The notes beneath the pieces are model-generated. The model was given only the letters and a program-made list of their open reading frames with translations, ran no database searches and had not been told where the DNA came from. Of a stretch of 64,000 nt of DNA, positions 1 to 8,712 are shown one piece after another. Position 1 is the first letter of the stretch. Each line of letters begins with the position of its first letter. Source of the DNA: GCA-2733415 sp965178655 (lineage in GTDB: Bacteria; Bacteroidota; Bacteroidia; Flavobacteriales; Flavobacteriaceae); assembly GCA_965178655.1 (NCBI GenBank), contig OZ238266.1:1612001-1676000 (forward strand). The letters are read 5' to 3'. Made by a program: the position numbers and the translations under genes.

Positions 1-936
1 GAGTTGGTAAAAGCAGGAAATAGTGAGGCTGATAATGAAGAAGTTTTTGCTGCAGGACACATACCAGTATTGCATGACGGCGCACTACCACATTGGGAGT
101 TGGCTAAGAAATATGACATTATTGATTTTGAACTAGGAAACAAAATTTCGGGAGCAGGATTTCCGGTATATAAAGGTAAAGGTGCACGTTTACAACGCGC
201 CTTAATTTCATATTTTTTAGATAAAAATGTAGCTGCTGGATATACCGAGGTTCAAGTGCCACACATGGTTAATGAGGCTTCTGCAACTGCAACAGGTCAA
301 TTGCCAGATAAAGAAGGACAAATGTATCATGATGCACAAGATGATTTGTATCTGATTCCTACAGGAGAAGTGCCAGTAACTAACATTTTAAGAAACGATT
401 TACTTTCGGAAACAGAATTGCCAATCTGTTTTACAGCATATACACCGTGTTTTAGAAGAGAAGCAGGAAGTTATGGTGCACATGTACGTGGATTAAATAG
501 ACTACATCAGTTCGATAAAGTAGAAATTGTACGTTTTGAGCACCCTGAAAAATCTTATGAGGCTTTAGAAGGCATGGTTGACCATGTTAAAAATATTTTA
601 GAAGAACTAGCAGTACCTTATAGAATACTACGTTTATGTGGTGGAGATACTGGGTTTACAGCTGCAATGACTTATGATTTTGAATTGTTCTCAACAGCGC
701 AAGACCGTTGGTTAGAAATTAGTTCAGTATCAAATTTTGAAACCTTTCAGGCAAACCGATTAAAAGTTCGTTACAAAGACGAGAACAATAAAAAACACTT
801 GCCACACACATTAAATGGTAGTGCTTTAGCCTTGCCAAGAGTATTGGCAGGAATATTAGAAAATTGCCAGACAGAAAAAGGAATAAAAATTCCTGATTGT
901 TTGGTGCCGTACACTGGTTTTGAGTACATTGATTAA
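1..936 (+). CDS. serS: seryl-tRNA synthetase, C-terminal part (cut by window edge)
   Basis: C-terminal part of seryl-tRNA synthetase, the cytoplasmic class II enzyme that charges tRNA-Ser. The frame is open from base 1 (first codons read E-L-V-K-A), so the true start lies upstream. The 311 residues present carry class II motif 2 (PCFRREAGSYG) and motif 3 (NGSALALPRVLAG). The family is about 420-425 residues long, so roughly 110 residues, including the N-terminal coiled-coil arm that grips the tRNA, are missing at the edge. The next gene follows after 32 bases in the same direction. Identification is secure. Confidence 0.97.
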   Translation, partial: ELVKAGNSEADNEEVFAAGHIPVLHDGALPHWELAKKYDIIDFELGNKISGAGFPVYKGKGARLQRALISYFLDKNVAAGYTEVQVPHMVNEASATATGQLPDKEGQMYHDAQDDLYLIPTGEVPVTNILRNDLLSETELPICFTAYTPCFRREAGSYGAHVRGLNRLHQFDKVEIVRFEHPEKSYEALEGMVDHVKNILEELAVPYRILRLCGGDTGFTAAMTYDFELFSTAQDRWLEISSVSNFETFQANRLKVRYKDENNKKHLPHTLNGSALALPRVLAGILENCQTEKGIKIPDCLVPYTGFEYID

Positions 937-968
937 TTTGAAAGTGGTTTTTTAAAACCTCCTTGTTT

Positions 969-1946
969 ATGCTTGACCAACAAATATTTGAGATAGATTC
1001 CGCTGAGGCGTTCAATAAAACAGCCTTGGCAGTGTTTGCACATCAATTTAAGCATAATAAAGTGTACCGTTCATTTTGCGATTTACTGCATCGCCACCCA
1101 AATGATGTTACTACAATTAATGAAATACCCTTTTTACCAATATCTTTTTTTAAATCAAGAACGGTAGTATCATCTACAGACCCTGTTAAGGCAGTATTTA
1201 CAAGTTCAGGAACTACAGGTAGTCTTACAAGTAAGCATCAGGTTACAGATTTAGCATTGTACCAAAAAAGCTATATAACTGCTTTTCAGCAAACATACGG
1301 ACCTGTTACAGATTATGTGGTATTGGCATTATTGCCATCTTATTTAGAGCGCGACGGCTCTTCATTGGTATATATGGTTAACGATTTAATTCAGCAATCT
1401 GCACATGCCGAGAGTGGTTTTTATCTAAATAACATTAATGCCCTTTGTAAAACTTTAAAAGAGCTTGATGCCCAAGGTAAAAAAGTGCTTTTGATAGGTG
1501 TTTCGTTTGCTTTGTTAGATTTAGTTGAGCAACACCAATTTGCACTAAAGCATACCATAGTTATGGAAACTGGAGGTATGAAAGGCCGACGCAAAGAGTT
1601 AATAAGACCTGAATTGCACGCTAGATTAAAAAAAGGATTTGGAGTGTCTGAAATTCATTCGGAGTATGGAATGACAGAGTTGTTATCACAAGCCTATTCA
1701 ACAGGGAGTGGTGTTTTTAAGACGCCTAAATGGATGAAAGTATTGGCGCGAGATACGGAAGATCCGTTAACAATATTAAATAAATCAACTACAGGTGGTT
1801 TAAATATTATTGATTTAGCAAATATAAATTCTTGTGCATTTATAGCCACCCAAGATCTAGCAAAAGTCTTTGATGATGGCTCTTTTGAAGTGCTTGGAAG
1901 ATTCGATAATTCCGATATTAGAGGATGTAACTTAATGGTTTTATAA
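969..1946 (+). CDS. LuxE/PaaK-type acyl-activating (acyl-protein synthetase-like) enzyme
   Basis: Member of the ANL adenylating superfamily, closest in style to LuxE acyl-protein synthetases; 325 residues from the ATG at 969. An in-frame TTG six bases upstream is a less likely start. Residues about 78-91 hold the phosphate-binding loop (FTSSGTTGSLTSKH), about 229 onward the HSEYGMTELLSQ adenylate motif, and the C-terminus a typical GRFDNSDIRGCN closure. Such enzymes activate a carboxylic acid with ATP. The substrate cannot be read from the sequence. It sits alone between serS and the convergent tyrS, with no luciferase-like genes nearby, so a bioluminescence role is not implied. Confidence 0.75.
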   Translation: MLDQQIFEIDSAEAFNKTALAVFAHQFKHNKVYRSFCDLLHRHPNDVTTINEIPFLPISFFKSRTVVSSTDPVKAVFTSSGTTGSLTSKHQVTDLALYQKSYITAFQQTYGPVTDYVVLALLPSYLERDGSSLVYMVNDLIQQSAHAESGFYLNNINALCKTLKELDAQGKKVLLIGVSFALLDLVEQHQFALKHTIVMETGGMKGRRKELIRPELHARLKKGFGVSEIHSEYGMTELLSQAYSTGSGVFKTPKWMKVLARDTEDPLTILNKSTTGGLNIIDLANINSCAFIATQDLAKVFDDGSFEVLGRFDNSDIRGCNLMVL

Positions 1947-1967
1947 AAACCTTTTTGTAATTAATCT

Positions 1968-3260
1968 CTATTCAGCTACAATAACATAGTAGTTTTTCTT
2001 ACCACGTTGTAGCAATACAAACTTATTATTTATTAATTGTTCAGGGGTGATTGTAAACGCGTCTGTAACCTTTTCTTTATTAACCGAAATGGCATTTTCT
2101 TTTAATGCTCTACGGGCGTCTCCGTTAGATTTTAAAAAGCCAGTTTTTGCTGCTAAGGCACCAATCATATCTAATCCGTTAGTGATGTCTTCTCTAGAAA
2201 TAGTGGCTTGTGGCACGCCATCAAACACATCTAAAAATGTTTGCTCGTCAAGAGATTTTAGGTCTTCTGAAGTCGATTTTCCAAACAATATATTAGCAGC
2301 TTTTATAGCATTGTCTAAGTCCGCTTTAGAGTGTACCATAGTGGTTACTTCTTCAGCAACCTTTTTTTGTAGCAAACGTAAATGTGGTGCTTCATTATGA
2401 GCTTTAATCAAAGATTCAATAGTGTCTTTGTCAAGAAAGGTAAATATTTTAATATATTTTTCAGCATCTGCATCAGAAGCATTTAGCCAATATTGATAAA
2501 ATTTATAAGGAGAAGTTCTGTGTCTGTCTAACCAAACATTTCCACCTTCAGTTTTTCCAAATTTAGTACCATCTGCTTTAGTAATTAGCGGACAGGTCAT
2601 AGCGTATGCTTTTCCTCCTGCAACACGACGAACCAATTCTGTTCCGGTGGTAATATTTCCCCACTGGTCACTACCGCCCATTTGAATTTTACAATTTTTT
2701 GCTCTGTATAAGTGTAAAAAATCATAGCCTTGAAAAAGTTGATATGTAAACTCGGTAAACGACATGCCTACTTTAGATTCAGCGCTTAAGCGTTTTTTTA
2801 CAGAATCTTTGGCCATCATGTAGTTTACGGTAATATGTTTTCCAATATCACGTGCAAAATCAATGAATGAAAAATCTTTCATCCAATCGTAATTGTTTAC
2901 CAATTCGGCTTTGTTTTTAATATCAGAATCAAAATCAATAAAACGTTCTAACTGCGATTTAATTCCGGCAATGTTTTTTGCTAAAGTTTCTTCATTTAAC
3001 AAGTTTCGTTCTGCAGATTTACCCGATGGGTCTCCAATCATTCCAGTAGCGCCTCCTACTAAGGCAATAGGGGTGTGTCCTGCTTTTTGAAAATGCATTA
3101 AAATAATGATTTGTACCAGACTACCAATATGTAAAGACTCTCCGGTAGGATCAAATCCAATATATCCAGCAGTAGATTCCTTAAGTAGTAAGGCTTCAGT
3201 TTCTGGCATAATATCATGGAGCATTCCTCTCCAACGTAATTCTTCTACAAAATTCATCAT
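1968..3260 (-). CDS. tyrS: tyrosyl-tRNA synthetase
   Basis: Class I synthetase that charges tRNA-Tyr. The 430 residues contain the HIGH-type signature HIGS at about residue 44 (in FDPTGESLHIGS), the tyrosine-site segment GGSDQWGN, a KMSKS-equivalent KFGKT at about 230-235, and an S4 RNA-binding domain in the last ~70 residues. Length is normal for the bacterial TyrRS. Two adjacent ATGs begin the frame (3260 and 3257) and either could be used. It is convergent with the LuxE-like gene 21 bases away. A promoter of Bacteroidota type lies just upstream on the minus strand (3281-3307). Confidence 0.97.
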   Translation of the reverse strand: MMNFVEELRWRGMLHDIMPETEALLLKESTAGYIGFDPTGESLHIGSLVQIIILMHFQKAGHTPIALVGGATGMIGDPSGKSAERNLLNEETLAKNIAGIKSQLERFIDFDSDIKNKAELVNNYDWMKDFSFIDFARDIGKHITVNYMMAKDSVKKRLSAESKVGMSFTEFTYQLFQGYDFLHLYRAKNCKIQMGGSDQWGNITTGTELVRRVAGGKAYAMTCPLITKADGTKFGKTEGGNVWLDRHRTSPYKFYQYWLNASDADAEKYIKIFTFLDKDTIESLIKAHNEAPHLRLLQKKVAEEVTTMVHSKADLDNAIKAANILFGKSTSEDLKSLDEQTFLDVFDGVPQATISREDITNGLDMIGALAAKTGFLKSNGDARRALKENAISVNKEKVTDAFTITPEQLINNKFVLLQRGKKNYYVIVAE

Positions 3261-3280
3261 AATTCAACTAAAATTTAGGC

Positions 3281-3307
3281 AAATATAATTCTATATCACG
3301 AAACAAA
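3281..3307 (-). promoter_or_regulatory. tyrS promoter (Bacteroidota type)
   Basis: Read on the minus strand there is TTG (3307-3305), 16 bases, then TATATTTG (3288-3281), matching the Bacteroidota -33/-7 form TTG...TAnnTTTG with slightly short spacing. It lies about 20 bases before the tyrS start. Confidence 0.5.
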
Positions 3308-3467
3308 GAAAGGAAAATGGGTTTATATAAGGGGCTTTTTTAAGGAAAATATAACCCTGTAAGAAATCACTCTAGTTTAATAATTAAATTGTGCATTCTT
3401 AATTCGGAATAATCTTTAAATAACCAAAGTAGGTGTCTAAAGCGATGTAAATTCTGTTTTTATAATT

Positions 3468-4979
3468 TTATATAAGACGGTTTAGCTCTTCTAAAAATTC
3501 ACGAGAATTAGATAGTCTTACAATTTTATTTTGTCCGCCAAGCTTGCTATTTTGTTTAAGCCAATTATAGAATAAACCTGATGGTGCTATGCGTACTTTT
3601 GGTAAAGAGAGCGTACTGTTATGTTGCCTCTTTGCCTCATAGTCTGAGTTAAGTGTTTTTAAAGCATTGTCTAATATTTGGGTAAAATTATCAATGTTTT
3701 TTGGCGGCACTTTAAATTCAATAAGCCACTCATGAGCGCCGTTGTTTTTGCCTTTCATAAAAATTGGCGCTACGGTATATTCTACAATTTCGGTTGCGGT
3801 GTTTTTACAGGCTATTTTTAGTGCAGTATCACTATTCTCAATCATAAGTTCTTCGCCAAAAACATTAATATGGTGCTTGGTACGCCCGGTTACTTTTATA
3901 CGATACGGGTTTGTATTGGTAAATCGGATGGTGTCGCCAATTTGATAACGCCATAACCCAGCATTACTTGTAATAACCATGGCGTAATTAACGCCAATTT
4001 GCACTTCACTTAACGGAAGTATATGTTGTTGTGCACCACCAAAAGTATCCATAGGAATAAACTCGTAAAAAATACCATAGTCTAGCATGAGTAATAGTTC
4101 ATCGGAATTATTTCTGTCTTGAATGGCAAAAAAACCTTCGGAAGCATTATAAATTTCGTAATAATTAAAATCTGGTGATGGGAATAATTTTTTGTACTGT
4201 TCTCTATAGGGCTCAAAACTTACACCACCATGAAAATAAACTTCGCAGTCTTGCCATAAATCTAATAAATGTTTGTGCTGGGTGTTTTCTAGCACATGAT
4301 TTAATAACACGAGCATCCATGAAGGCACTCCTGCAATATTTGTAACATTTTGAGTGATAACTTCGTTAACGGTTGCTTGTAATTTATCTTCCCAATTGGT
4401 CATTAATGATATGGCATTGCTTGGGGTAGAACTAAATTCTGCCCAAAAAGGCATATTGTCAATAATTATAGCCGATAAATCTCCGAAAGTGCTACCGTTT
4501 TCTTGATAAAGTTGCTTGCTACCTCCTAAGCGTAAGTTTTTACCGGTAAATAGTTTTGAGTTTTCGTTATTGTTTAGGTATAAGCATAATAAATCTTTAC
4601 TTGCCTTATAATGGCAATCGTCTAGCGCTTCTTGGCTAACCGGTATAAACTTGCTCTTTGCATTTGTAGTACCACTTGATTTGGCAAATAGCTTAATGGG
4701 AGCATCCCAGAATAGTTGTTGTTCTCCTTTTCTAGTTCGGTTAATGGTATCAGCAATAGACTCGTAAGTGCTTAGAGGGACTCTTGCTGTAAAATCACGA
4801 TAGGAGGAGATGGATTTAAAATCGTATTTTTTTCCAAAATCAGTGTTTTTTGCACGTTGCACTAAATTTAGTAGCAACTCATGTTGTACTTCATTAGGGT
4901 ATTTTAAAAAGAATTCTATTTGGTGAATTCGCTTTTTTAAAAACCAAGAGGCTACAGAATTTATAAGAGGATTTGGCAT
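3468..4979 (-). CDS. GH3-family acyl-adenylating/amidosynthetase-like protein
   Basis: Bacterial member of the GH3 auxin-responsive promoter family (firefly-luciferase fold, ATP-dependent acyl activation); about 503 residues. Visible motifs are the ATP loop FAKSSGTTNAKSKF, the central YNASEGFFA and the C-terminal GRTKHHINVFGEELM. I place the start at the ATG at 4979 (MPNPLINS). The frame stays open to 5030, but that would overlap the divergent gene that begins at 5025. Plant GH3 enzymes join hormones to amino acids; the bacterial role is not established and no neighbour reveals it. It is the second adenylating enzyme in this corner of the window. Confidence 0.85.
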   Translation of the reverse strand: MPNPLINSVASWFLKKRIHQIEFFLKYPNEVQHELLLNLVQRAKNTDFGKKYDFKSISSYRDFTARVPLSTYESIADTINRTRKGEQQLFWDAPIKLFAKSSGTTNAKSKFIPVSQEALDDCHYKASKDLLCLYLNNNENSKLFTGKNLRLGGSKQLYQENGSTFGDLSAIIIDNMPFWAEFSSTPSNAISLMTNWEDKLQATVNEVITQNVTNIAGVPSWMLVLLNHVLENTQHKHLLDLWQDCEVYFHGGVSFEPYREQYKKLFPSPDFNYYEIYNASEGFFAIQDRNNSDELLLMLDYGIFYEFIPMDTFGGAQQHILPLSEVQIGVNYAMVITSNAGLWRYQIGDTIRFTNTNPYRIKVTGRTKHHINVFGEELMIENSDTALKIACKNTATEIVEYTVAPIFMKGKNNGAHEWLIEFKVPPKNIDNFTQILDNALKTLNSDYEAKRQHNSTLSLPKVRIAPSGLFYNWLKQNSKLGGQNKIVRLSNSREFLEELNRLI

Positions 4980-5024
4980 AAAACACGTATCTTTATGCCA
5001 TAAAATTACTATAAAATTATTGAT

Positions 5025-5819
5025 ATGCAATACAAAGGGGTGCTACAGAAAATGCAAACAGAGCTGCAAGATACTATTCAGTATTATATGCTTCTTGATG
5101 ATAATGTATTAAACATGAATCAGTTGATTGATAAAAAGCTGCATTTTTCATTTCAGAGCTATAGTTGTATGAACTGTAAAAAAGATAAAGAAATCTTTAG
5201 GCAGGGCTTTTGTAAGTCTTGTTTTTTTGAAGCGCCACAGGCTGGTGAATGGATTATGCATCCAGAAAAATCTACAGCACATTTGGGTATTGCAGATAGA
5301 GATTTGGAATATGAACAGCGCGTACAACTACAACCACATATTGTGTATTTAGCACTAAGTAGTAATGTAAAGGTTGGTGTAACTCGAAAAACACAAGTGC
5401 CTACCCGTTGGATAGATCAAGGCGCTATACAAGCAGTGCCAATTGTTGAGGTGCCTAATAGATATTTGGCTGGTATTGCCGAAGTTGCATTAAAAGACTA
5501 TGTGGCCGATAAAACAAACTGGCGAGCAATGCTAAAGAACGAAGTGCCAGAAGTTAATTTATTAACAGAAAAAGCGGCATTAAAAAAACATTTACCAGCT
5601 GAGGTATTGCCTTATTTTTTAGCAGATTCACCGGTACTGGATTTAAATTTTCCGGTAACACAATACCCTTTAAAGATTAAAAGTTTAAACCTAACTAAAA
5701 CCCCTGAGTATTCAGGTGTTTTAAAAGGAGTTAAGGGGCAGTACCTGATTTTTGAAGATAATACAGTGTTTAATGTTAGAAATAACGAAGGACTTGTGGT
5801 TGATTTAACAATAACTTAG
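5025..5819 (+). CDS. DUF2797 family protein with a four-cysteine zinc knuckle
   Basis: A 264-residue protein matching the DUF2797 family by its conserved features: a four-cysteine cluster CxxC-x11-CxxC near residues 46-64, followed by a core region with VYLALSSNVKVGVTRK and PTRWIDQGA. The spacing of that core (YLALS...KVGVTR...RWIDQG) recalls a GIY-YIG-type fold, but I claim no nuclease activity. The function is unknown. It is divergent from the GH3 gene, 45 bases apart, so a shared control region is likely. The ATG at 5025 gives the N-terminus normal for the family (MQYKGVLQKMQTE). Confidence 0.75.
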   Translation: MQYKGVLQKMQTELQDTIQYYMLLDDNVLNMNQLIDKKLHFSFQSYSCMNCKKDKEIFRQGFCKSCFFEAPQAGEWIMHPEKSTAHLGIADRDLEYEQRVQLQPHIVYLALSSNVKVGVTRKTQVPTRWIDQGAIQAVPIVEVPNRYLAGIAEVALKDYVADKTNWRAMLKNEVPEVNLLTEKAALKKHLPAEVLPYFLADSPVLDLNFPVTQYPLKIKSLNLTKTPEYSGVLKGVKGQYLIFEDNTVFNVRNNEGLVVDLTIT

Positions 5820-5855
5820 CTTTATCATACAGTGTTCAGTATTTAGAATTGGCTA

Positions 5856-5881
5856 TCTCATCCTGAACGGGTTTTAGGGTC
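5856..5881 (-). repeat. degenerate type A palindromic repeat
   Basis: On the minus strand this 26-base stretch reads GACCCTAAAACCCGTTCAGG and on, a decayed copy of the GACCCTGAAACAAGTTCAGG element found intact near 33.55, 45.69, 45.88, 46.52 and 50.56 kb. It fills the gap between two convergent genes. Confidence 0.55.
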
Positions 5882-5884
5882 TGG

Positions 5885-6148
5885 CTATTTCCAGCGTTCT
5901 AGTTTTGGAATTCCTCGGGTTAGAATCCATGCAACAATGCCATTCATACCGTCTTTTTTCATCATCTTAATGCACATTTTTTGCATTTTCTGAGGGGTAT
6001 CTATTTCGTTAGCCATAGTAAACTCACCACTTTGGTAGCAGTAAGAACAGTATTTATCAGATTTTGATCCATCTTTTTCAGTGCCTCCGTTTCCAACGTC
6101 TTTGTTTTTAGGTATGCTGCAACTTTGGCAAAACTTGTATGTTTTCAT
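5885..6148 (-). CDS. small zinc-ribbon domain protein
   Basis: An 87-residue protein starting at the ATG at 6148 (MKTYKFCQSC). An upstream in-frame ATG (6175) would add nine residues and is less likely because MKTYKFCQSC is the usual family opening. It has two cysteine pairs (CQSC near the N-terminus, CSYC about residue 34) that fit the putative zinc-ribbon family, followed by a helical tail with lysines and methionines. It is probably a cytosolic metal-binding or nucleic-acid-associated protein. The specific role is unknown. It ends close to a decayed palindromic repeat and is convergent with the DUF2797 gene. Confidence 0.7.
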   Translation of the reverse strand: MKTYKFCQSCSIPKNKDVGNGGTEKDGSKSDKYCSYCYQSGEFTMANEIDTPQKMQKMCIKMMKKDGMNGIVAWILTRGIPKLERWK

Positions 6149-6268
6149 TTGTAAAGTAATATGATGTGCCAGCAAGATACAAAATCTACCTTTTTAATTG
6201 CTAAAAATATCTACCCATATTCAGTTAACTGAATATAGTGACATAATTATATGTATTACATTTAGCAT

Positions 6269-8275
6269 ATGAAGGGAGTTAACCATGTTATGTTGCGACT
6301 AACTATTTGCTTAGTAATTGGTATTGTTTTAGGGTATTATACCCAATTTCAATATCAAATATTACTAATATTCTCTGTGCCTATAGTTGTTTTTTGGTGT
6401 ATTGATCTTTACCGCGTAAGACAGGCTGCTCAAGAATCAATTCTTTTTGGTGTACTGTCTTATATATTAATGATTGGTGTTGGAATGGGGATTGTCTTTG
6501 TAAAAACACACCACAACCATGCATCGCATTACTCACATCAATTAAAAAACGGAAAGGAGCAAGCGTTAACAGTACAGGTGTATAAAAAAATGAAAACCAC
6601 CGCTAATCGCATTACTTTTTTAGCAAAAGTAATAGGGGTTAATCCTGTGCCAACCACAGGCATTATAATGGTGCATGCGGATAGTACTCAGCTGATTGAT
6701 ATAGATAATGTTATTAGAGTTATTACAATTCCGCAACTTATTAGTGCGCCAAAAAACCCACATCAATTTAATTATCGTGCATATTTAAAGCAACAACAAA
6801 TACATCATCAACTATATGTAAATTCTTCTAATTCCGTGCAACTTACTCCAGTATATACTGGATATGGTATGGCGCAAAAAATCCGAACTAAAATAATTGA
6901 AGGATTGCGTTTAAGAGGTGTTTCTGAAACCAATATAAGCATTATAAGTGCATTATTTTTAGGACAAAGGCAAGGTATGTCGGCTGATATATATGAACAA
7001 TTTAAAAATTCAGGAAGCTTGCATATACTCGCTATTTCGGGCTTACATATAGGAATAGTAATGCTGTTGCTAACACTGTTTTTTAGTCCGCTATGTTATT
7101 TAAAGCACGGAAAAATGTATAGGGCAATTATAGTTGTAGTGTTGTTATGGTCTTACGCGTTTATTGCAGGAATGCCTGTGTCTGCAGTGCGTGCGGTATT
7201 AATGTGTACATTAGCAAGTGTAGCATTTTATAATACCCGTATATTAAGTAGCTATCAGGTGGTGGTATTGGCGGCATTTTTACAATTACTATGGAATCCG
7301 TATGAATTATTTTCGGTAGGGTTTCAGTTAAGTTATGTAGCGGTGATATCTATATTAGTATTCAGGCCTTTTTTCTCTAAAATATGGGAGCCAAAACGCT
7401 ACATCACTAAAATAATATGGGATACATTCACCATAACAATAGCTGTACAAATAGGTATTCTGCCATTACTGCTTTTTTATTTTCACCAGTTTCCAGGGTT
7501 ATTTTTAGTGTCGAACATGTTGCTTGTGCCATTTTTAGGGGTTTTATTGAGTATAGGCGGCGTCTGTTTAATTGCTATATATTTTAATAGTGCGCCCACA
7601 ATATTCATTACAGTTTTTGAGTATTGTATTGGTATGCTACACGATGTAGTCTCTTTTATAGCAGAACAAGACCAATATTTAATAACCGATATTTCATTTC
7701 CTGTAGGATATTTAATAGTGAGCTATATGTTATTGTTTGCATTGGCGCTTCTTTTAAAAAAAGGGAGTTATAAACGAATCTTATATGTGTTACTGGCTGT
7801 TTGCCTTTTACAAGGGGTAAAAATTTACACAAAGCACTATTTTAACAAAGAAAAATGGGTGCTTTTTGCAACTTATAAAAGAATATTGATTGCTCATAAA
7901 AAAGGAAATCATTTAGAGTATTATACTACACAAGATTTGCGAGGGAAAGCCTTACAAACATTTTCGGAACAGGAGCATATAAAAACCCGTTTTCAAAAAC
8001 CATTTCGGGAGGTATATCAATATAGGCAAAAAACTATAGTTATAATTGATAGTACAGGAGTGTATGCTTCTGGGATTAAGCCAGATGTTTTAATTATAGA
8101 TGGCAGCCCTAAAATAAATTTAAACCGTGTAATTAAAGATTTAACCCCAGGTAAAATAGTATTTACGATTAGCAATTATAAAAATAAAGTATTGTCTTGG
8201 GAAAAAACCTGTAATACTAAAGGTGTTTTACATTATAATATGCGCAAACACGGTGCCTTTATATTAGAAGAATAA
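6269..8275 (+). CDS. comEC: ComEC/Rec2-family competence membrane protein
   Basis: Inner-membrane channel protein of the ComEC family, which carries single-stranded DNA into the cytoplasm during natural transformation. The 668 residues open with membrane segments and a DUF4131-like soluble region (about 90-190). The competence domain begins with the hallmark HILAISGLHIGIV at about residue 251 and continues through several membrane helices to about 520. The last ~140 residues correspond in position to the metallo-beta-lactamase-like domain of longer ComEC proteins, but I see no HxHxDH metal motif, so that part looks degenerate or different. It stands alone, upstream of tRNA-Asp. Confidence 0.9.
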   Translation: MKGVNHVMLRLTICLVIGIVLGYYTQFQYQILLIFSVPIVVFWCIDLYRVRQAAQESILFGVLSYILMIGVGMGIVFVKTHHNHASHYSHQLKNGKEQALTVQVYKKMKTTANRITFLAKVIGVNPVPTTGIIMVHADSTQLIDIDNVIRVITIPQLISAPKNPHQFNYRAYLKQQQIHHQLYVNSSNSVQLTPVYTGYGMAQKIRTKIIEGLRLRGVSETNISIISALFLGQRQGMSADIYEQFKNSGSLHILAISGLHIGIVMLLLTLFFSPLCYLKHGKMYRAIIVVVLLWSYAFIAGMPVSAVRAVLMCTLASVAFYNTRILSSYQVVVLAAFLQLLWNPYELFSVGFQLSYVAVISILVFRPFFSKIWEPKRYITKIIWDTFTITIAVQIGILPLLLFYFHQFPGLFLVSNMLLVPFLGVLLSIGGVCLIAIYFNSAPTIFITVFEYCIGMLHDVVSFIAEQDQYLITDISFPVGYLIVSYMLLFALALLLKKGSYKRILYVLLAVCLLQGVKIYTKHYFNKEKWVLFATYKRILIAHKKGNHLEYYTTQDLRGKALQTFSEQEHIKTRFQKPFREVYQYRQKTIVIIDSTGVYASGIKPDVLIIDGSPKINLNRVIKDLTPGKIVFTISNYKNKVLSWEKTCNTKGVLHYNMRKHGAFILEE

Positions 8276-8366
8276 AAAAACAAATTTAAATATGTCTGCT
8301 ATCTTGTTGAATAACAAAACCTTGCTAAAACCGAATAAAATAATATTAAAATAAATGTTTTTTTTC

Positions 8367-8397
8367 TTTGTGGTAAGTTAAATCTATTCTATATTTG
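8367..8397 (+). promoter_or_regulatory. tRNA-Asp promoter (Bacteroidota type)
   Basis: TTTG (8367-8370), 19 bases, then TATATTTG (8390-8397). This is a full match to the Bacteroidota -33/-7 consensus, ending 18 bases before the mature tRNA. Confidence 0.75.
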
Positions 8398-8415
8398 CAC
8401 TCGCTATACGCAAAC

Positions 8416-8489
8416 GGTCTGGTAGTTCAGCTGGTTAGAATACATGCCTGTCACGCATGGGGTCGCGGGTTCGAATCCCGTCCAGACCG
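8416..8489 (+). tRNA. tRNA-Asp (anticodon GTC)
   Basis: A 74-base cloverleaf. The acceptor stem GGTCTGG (8416-8422) pairs with CCAGACC (8482-8488), followed by discriminator G. The anticodon loop reads CTGTCAC, giving GTC (aspartate), and the T arm is GCGGG-TTCGAAT-CCCGT. The 3' CCA is not encoded, as is common in this group. A clear promoter precedes it and an intrinsic terminator follows. Confidence 0.97.
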
Positions 8490-8498
8490 CAAAATAGC

Positions 8499-8529
8499 AA
8501 AAGCTCCGACACAGTTGGAGCTTTTTTTT
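8499..8529 (+). terminator. intrinsic terminator after tRNA-Asp
   Basis: AAAGCTCC (8500-8507) pairs with GGAGCTTT (8517-8524) around a nine-base loop and runs straight into a stretch of eight T. It ends the tRNA-Asp transcript. Confidence 0.85.
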
Positions 8530-8551
8530 GCTATAACAATAAGTTGTGTTG

Positions 8552-8649
8552 TTTGACAAATATAGTGTTTGTCAAAAACTGGTTTAGTAGTAAACCGATG
8601 GAAAGCTTCCCAAAATTCCTTTTTTAGAGGATCATCGGGAGCTTTTTTT
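8552..8649 (+). other. hairpin-rich non-coding stretch before era
   Basis: Three structures follow each other in a gap without a gene: TTTGACAAA/TTTGTCAAA (8552-8560 with 8568-8576), GGTTTA-GTAG-TAAACC (8581-8596), and AAAGCTtCCC/GGGAGCTTT with one bulged T followed by a T-run (8602-8611 with 8637-8645). CCGATG (8595-8600) can also pair with CATCGG (8633-8638), which would exclude the last hairpin. It may be a second terminator, a decayed duplicate of the one before it, or a small structured RNA. Nothing in the sequence decides this. Confidence 0.35.
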
Positions 8650-8683
8650 AGTTTTTGGGCAATTCAAATAATATGAGATTGTG

Positions 8684-8691
8684 TACCTTTG
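8684..8691 (+). promoter_or_regulatory. possible era -7 element
   Basis: TACCTTTG matches TAnnTTTG and lies 21 bases before the era ATG. No well-spaced TTG is seen upstream, so this is a weak call. Confidence 0.35.
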
Positions 8692-8712
8692 CACAAATAT
8701 TTAGTTTAGTAT

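Noticed and set aside
969..1946. LuxE-like gene as part of a bioluminescence operon
   Set aside because: No luxA, luxB, luxC or luxD-like gene is nearby. LuxE-like enzymes occur widely in non-luminous Bacteroidota.
5025..5819. DUF2797 protein as a second GIY-YIG nuclease
   Set aside because: The YLALS...KVGVTR pattern is reminiscent, but the arginine, glutamate and asparagine active-site positions could not be placed, and no repeats flank it.
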